This document shows positions 19,002-20,008 of a stretch of DNA of 20,008 nt, one piece after another. The translations under genes and the position numbers were made by a program. The notes below the pieces were generated by a model. The model ran no database searches and was not told the origin of the DNA. It saw only the letters and a program-made list of their open reading frames with translations. The DNA comes from JAJXYP01 sp035541855 (lineage in GTDB: Bacteria; Patescibacteriota; Minisyncoccia; UBA6257; 2-01-FULL-56-20). Within the stretch, counting starts at the first letter, position 1. The number at the start of each line of letters is the position of its first letter. The stretch spans positions 1 to 20,008 of the forward strand of contig DATKMM010000057.1 in assembly GCA_035541855.1 (NCBI GenBank), written 5' to 3'.

Positions 19002-19955
19002 ATGAACATGAAAAAAACAATGATTCTCGCAGCGCTTTTCATGGCAATTGCGAGCTATGGAGGAAATACTATCCCGGCCCACGCCCAGGCCCTGACGCCC
19101 GCGCAGACCGCGGCGCTCCAGCAACAGCTCGATGTCGCGAAGGCGCAGCTTGTCCAGCTCGAAATGCAGCAGGGAATGGTCCCGCAGGGCGACAGCGCCC
19201 TCCCGGGCGCCCCGGCGACAACCGTCGCCCCGGCCGCGCCGTCGGCGGCCATGACGCTTTCCGCATCCGATCTCACGGCGATCAGGACCGCGCTCAGTTC
19301 GCTTGCGGGCGCCCTCACGGCGCTCCAGGCGAAGATCGCGGAAGATCCCCAGCTTGCCACGCAGAACGGGCCAGCCATGGTCGCCGCCCTGCAGGGCATC
19401 GGTAACACGGTAGCCGTGATCGGTACGGAGTTGACCGGCAGCAATATCGCCATGAGCGCGCCGCAACCATCGCAACCGCAGACCTCGGGCGCTTCCGTCG
19501 CCCAGGTTTCGCCCGCTATGGGATCTTCGAACGGGGGCGCCGGCACGGCCCAGGCAACCATGCCAGCCGCGGGCGGCAATCCGGTAGCCGCGAACACGGT
19601 TCCGGAGGCGAGCACGACGCCGATCGCGAACGCCGCCCCCCAGGCCCAGACCGCGCAGGCATCTTCCGCGTTCTCGTTCGGGAACCTGAACTGGCCGCTG
19701 GTCGCCGTTATCATCCTCATCATAGCCGCCATCGTTATCTGGCTCTGGTGGGATGACAGCGAAGATAAAGGTAAGAAAAAGCCGGTGGCGCCGAAGGCTC
19801 CCCCGGTCGCTCCCGCTCCGCAGAAGCCGGTCGTCGTGAGCGTTCAAACCATGGGACAGCCGCAGGTATCCGTCCAGACCCGGCCGGCAGCCGCCGCGCC
19901 GGTCCAGACGCCCATGTCCGCCGCGATGGCAAACCAACCGAAGCCGCAGCAGTAG
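19002..19955 (+). CDS. Secreted, single-pass Ala/Pro-rich protein of unknown function
   Basis: From the ATG at 19002 the protein has 317 residues. Residues 1-29 form a signal peptide (MNMKKTMILAALFMAIASYG, likely cleaved after 'AHA'). Residues 31-58 are a Gln/Ala-rich amphipathic or coiled-coil segment ('LTPAQTAALQQQLDVAKAQL'). Residues 59-225 are low-complexity Ala, Pro, Thr and Gly with one helical stretch (about 88-145). Residues 230-250 form a membrane helix ending WLWW, followed by 'DDSEDKGKKK' and a Pro/Ala/Gln-rich tail. The positive charges after the helix suggest the tail is cytoplasmic and the body outside. An upstream in-frame ATG (18942) would bury the signal peptide and is rejected. 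It has its own promoter and terminator. No family is recognised. Confidence 0.75.
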   Translation: MNMKKTMILAALFMAIASYGGNTIPAHAQALTPAQTAALQQQLDVAKAQLVQLEMQQGMVPQGDSALPGAPATTVAPAAPSAAMTLSASDLTAIRTALSSLAGALTALQAKIAEDPQLATQNGPAMVAALQGIGNTVAVIGTELTGSNIAMSAPQPSQPQTSGASVAQVSPAMGSSNGGAGTAQATMPAAGGNPVAANTVPEASTTPIANAAPQAQTAQASSAFSFGNLNWPLVAVIILIIAAIVIWLWWDDSEDKGKKKPVAPKAPPVAPAPQKPVVVSVQTMGQPQVSVQTRPAAAAPVQTPMSAAMANQPKPQQ

Positions 19956-19967
19956 GACAGGATAGAC

Positions 19968-20006
19968 ATAAAAAGAAAACCGCCCGAAAGGCGGTTTTCT
20001 TTTTAT
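19968..20006 (+). terminator. Strong intrinsic terminator, bidirectional in form
   Basis: Perfect 17-bp arms (19968-19984 and 19990-20006) enclose the loop CGAAA. The GC core is CCGCC/GGCGG, flanked by an A-rich 5' side and TTTTCTTTTTAT on the 3' side. The symmetry means it could also stop transcription arriving from the right. Confidence 0.93.
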
Positions 20007-20008
20007 CC

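Noticed and set aside
1..20008. Search by eye for tRNA, rRNA, insertion sequences, attachment sites and phage genes
   Set aside because: No cloverleaf with TTCRA and CCA end, no transposase or integrase motif, and no terminal inverted repeats were recognised. The gene content is housekeeping throughout.

Overview
The window is a gene-dense, GC-rich bacterial chromosome segment using the standard bacterial code (TGA, TAA and TAG all act as stops). Several traits point to the Candidate Phyla Radiation (Patescibacteria, Parcubacteria-like). These are compact synthetases (AspRS without its GAD insert, ProRS without its editing insert), a short DnaX lacking tau-specific domains, an EF-P with an R-M-Q-Q-R loop, a MurA with Asp in place of the catalytic Cys, and -10 boxes only 6-8 nt upstream of several start codons, which suggests leaderless transcripts. 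The taxonomic call is an inference from gene content.

Layout, left to right. Positions 1-1807 (minus) hold a truncated AI-2E-family permease and an M16 zinc peptidase, separated by a 7/14-bp purine-rich repeat that also encodes the peptidase C-terminus. Positions 1958-4782 form a genome-maintenance cluster: endonuclease III, alkyladenine glycosylase (Mpg), a minimal O6-alkylguanine methyltransferase with a Gmad2-domain membrane protein, a MazG/HisE-like pyrophosphohydrolase and an MTH1-like NUDIX hydrolase. The NUDIX gene is the last of an aspS-ndk-NUDIX minus-strand unit (6792 to 4321). That unit is preceded by a clear T-box riboswitch with an intrinsic terminator (6815-6992), the most striking regulatory element here. 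An MgtC-family gene diverges from it.

Positions 13674-7550 (minus) are a tightly packed seven-gene run, mnmA-proS-mreB-mreC-(mreD-position gene)-murA-ftsB, joining tRNA modification and charging to cell shape, peptidoglycan synthesis and division. A 56-residue two-helix membrane protein with its own terminator lies at 13713-13920. Next come efp and two overlapping genes carrying three GH130-type five-bladed propeller domains (14519-17651, minus). One gene is a tandem fusion; the other has a very basic N-terminal tail. The right end has dnaX and a secreted, single-pass Ala/Pro-rich protein of unknown function with a strong promoter and terminator. No rRNA, tRNA, CRISPR array, insertion sequence or phage gene was seen. 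Apart from the T-box leader, no gene-free stretch exceeds about 130 bases.
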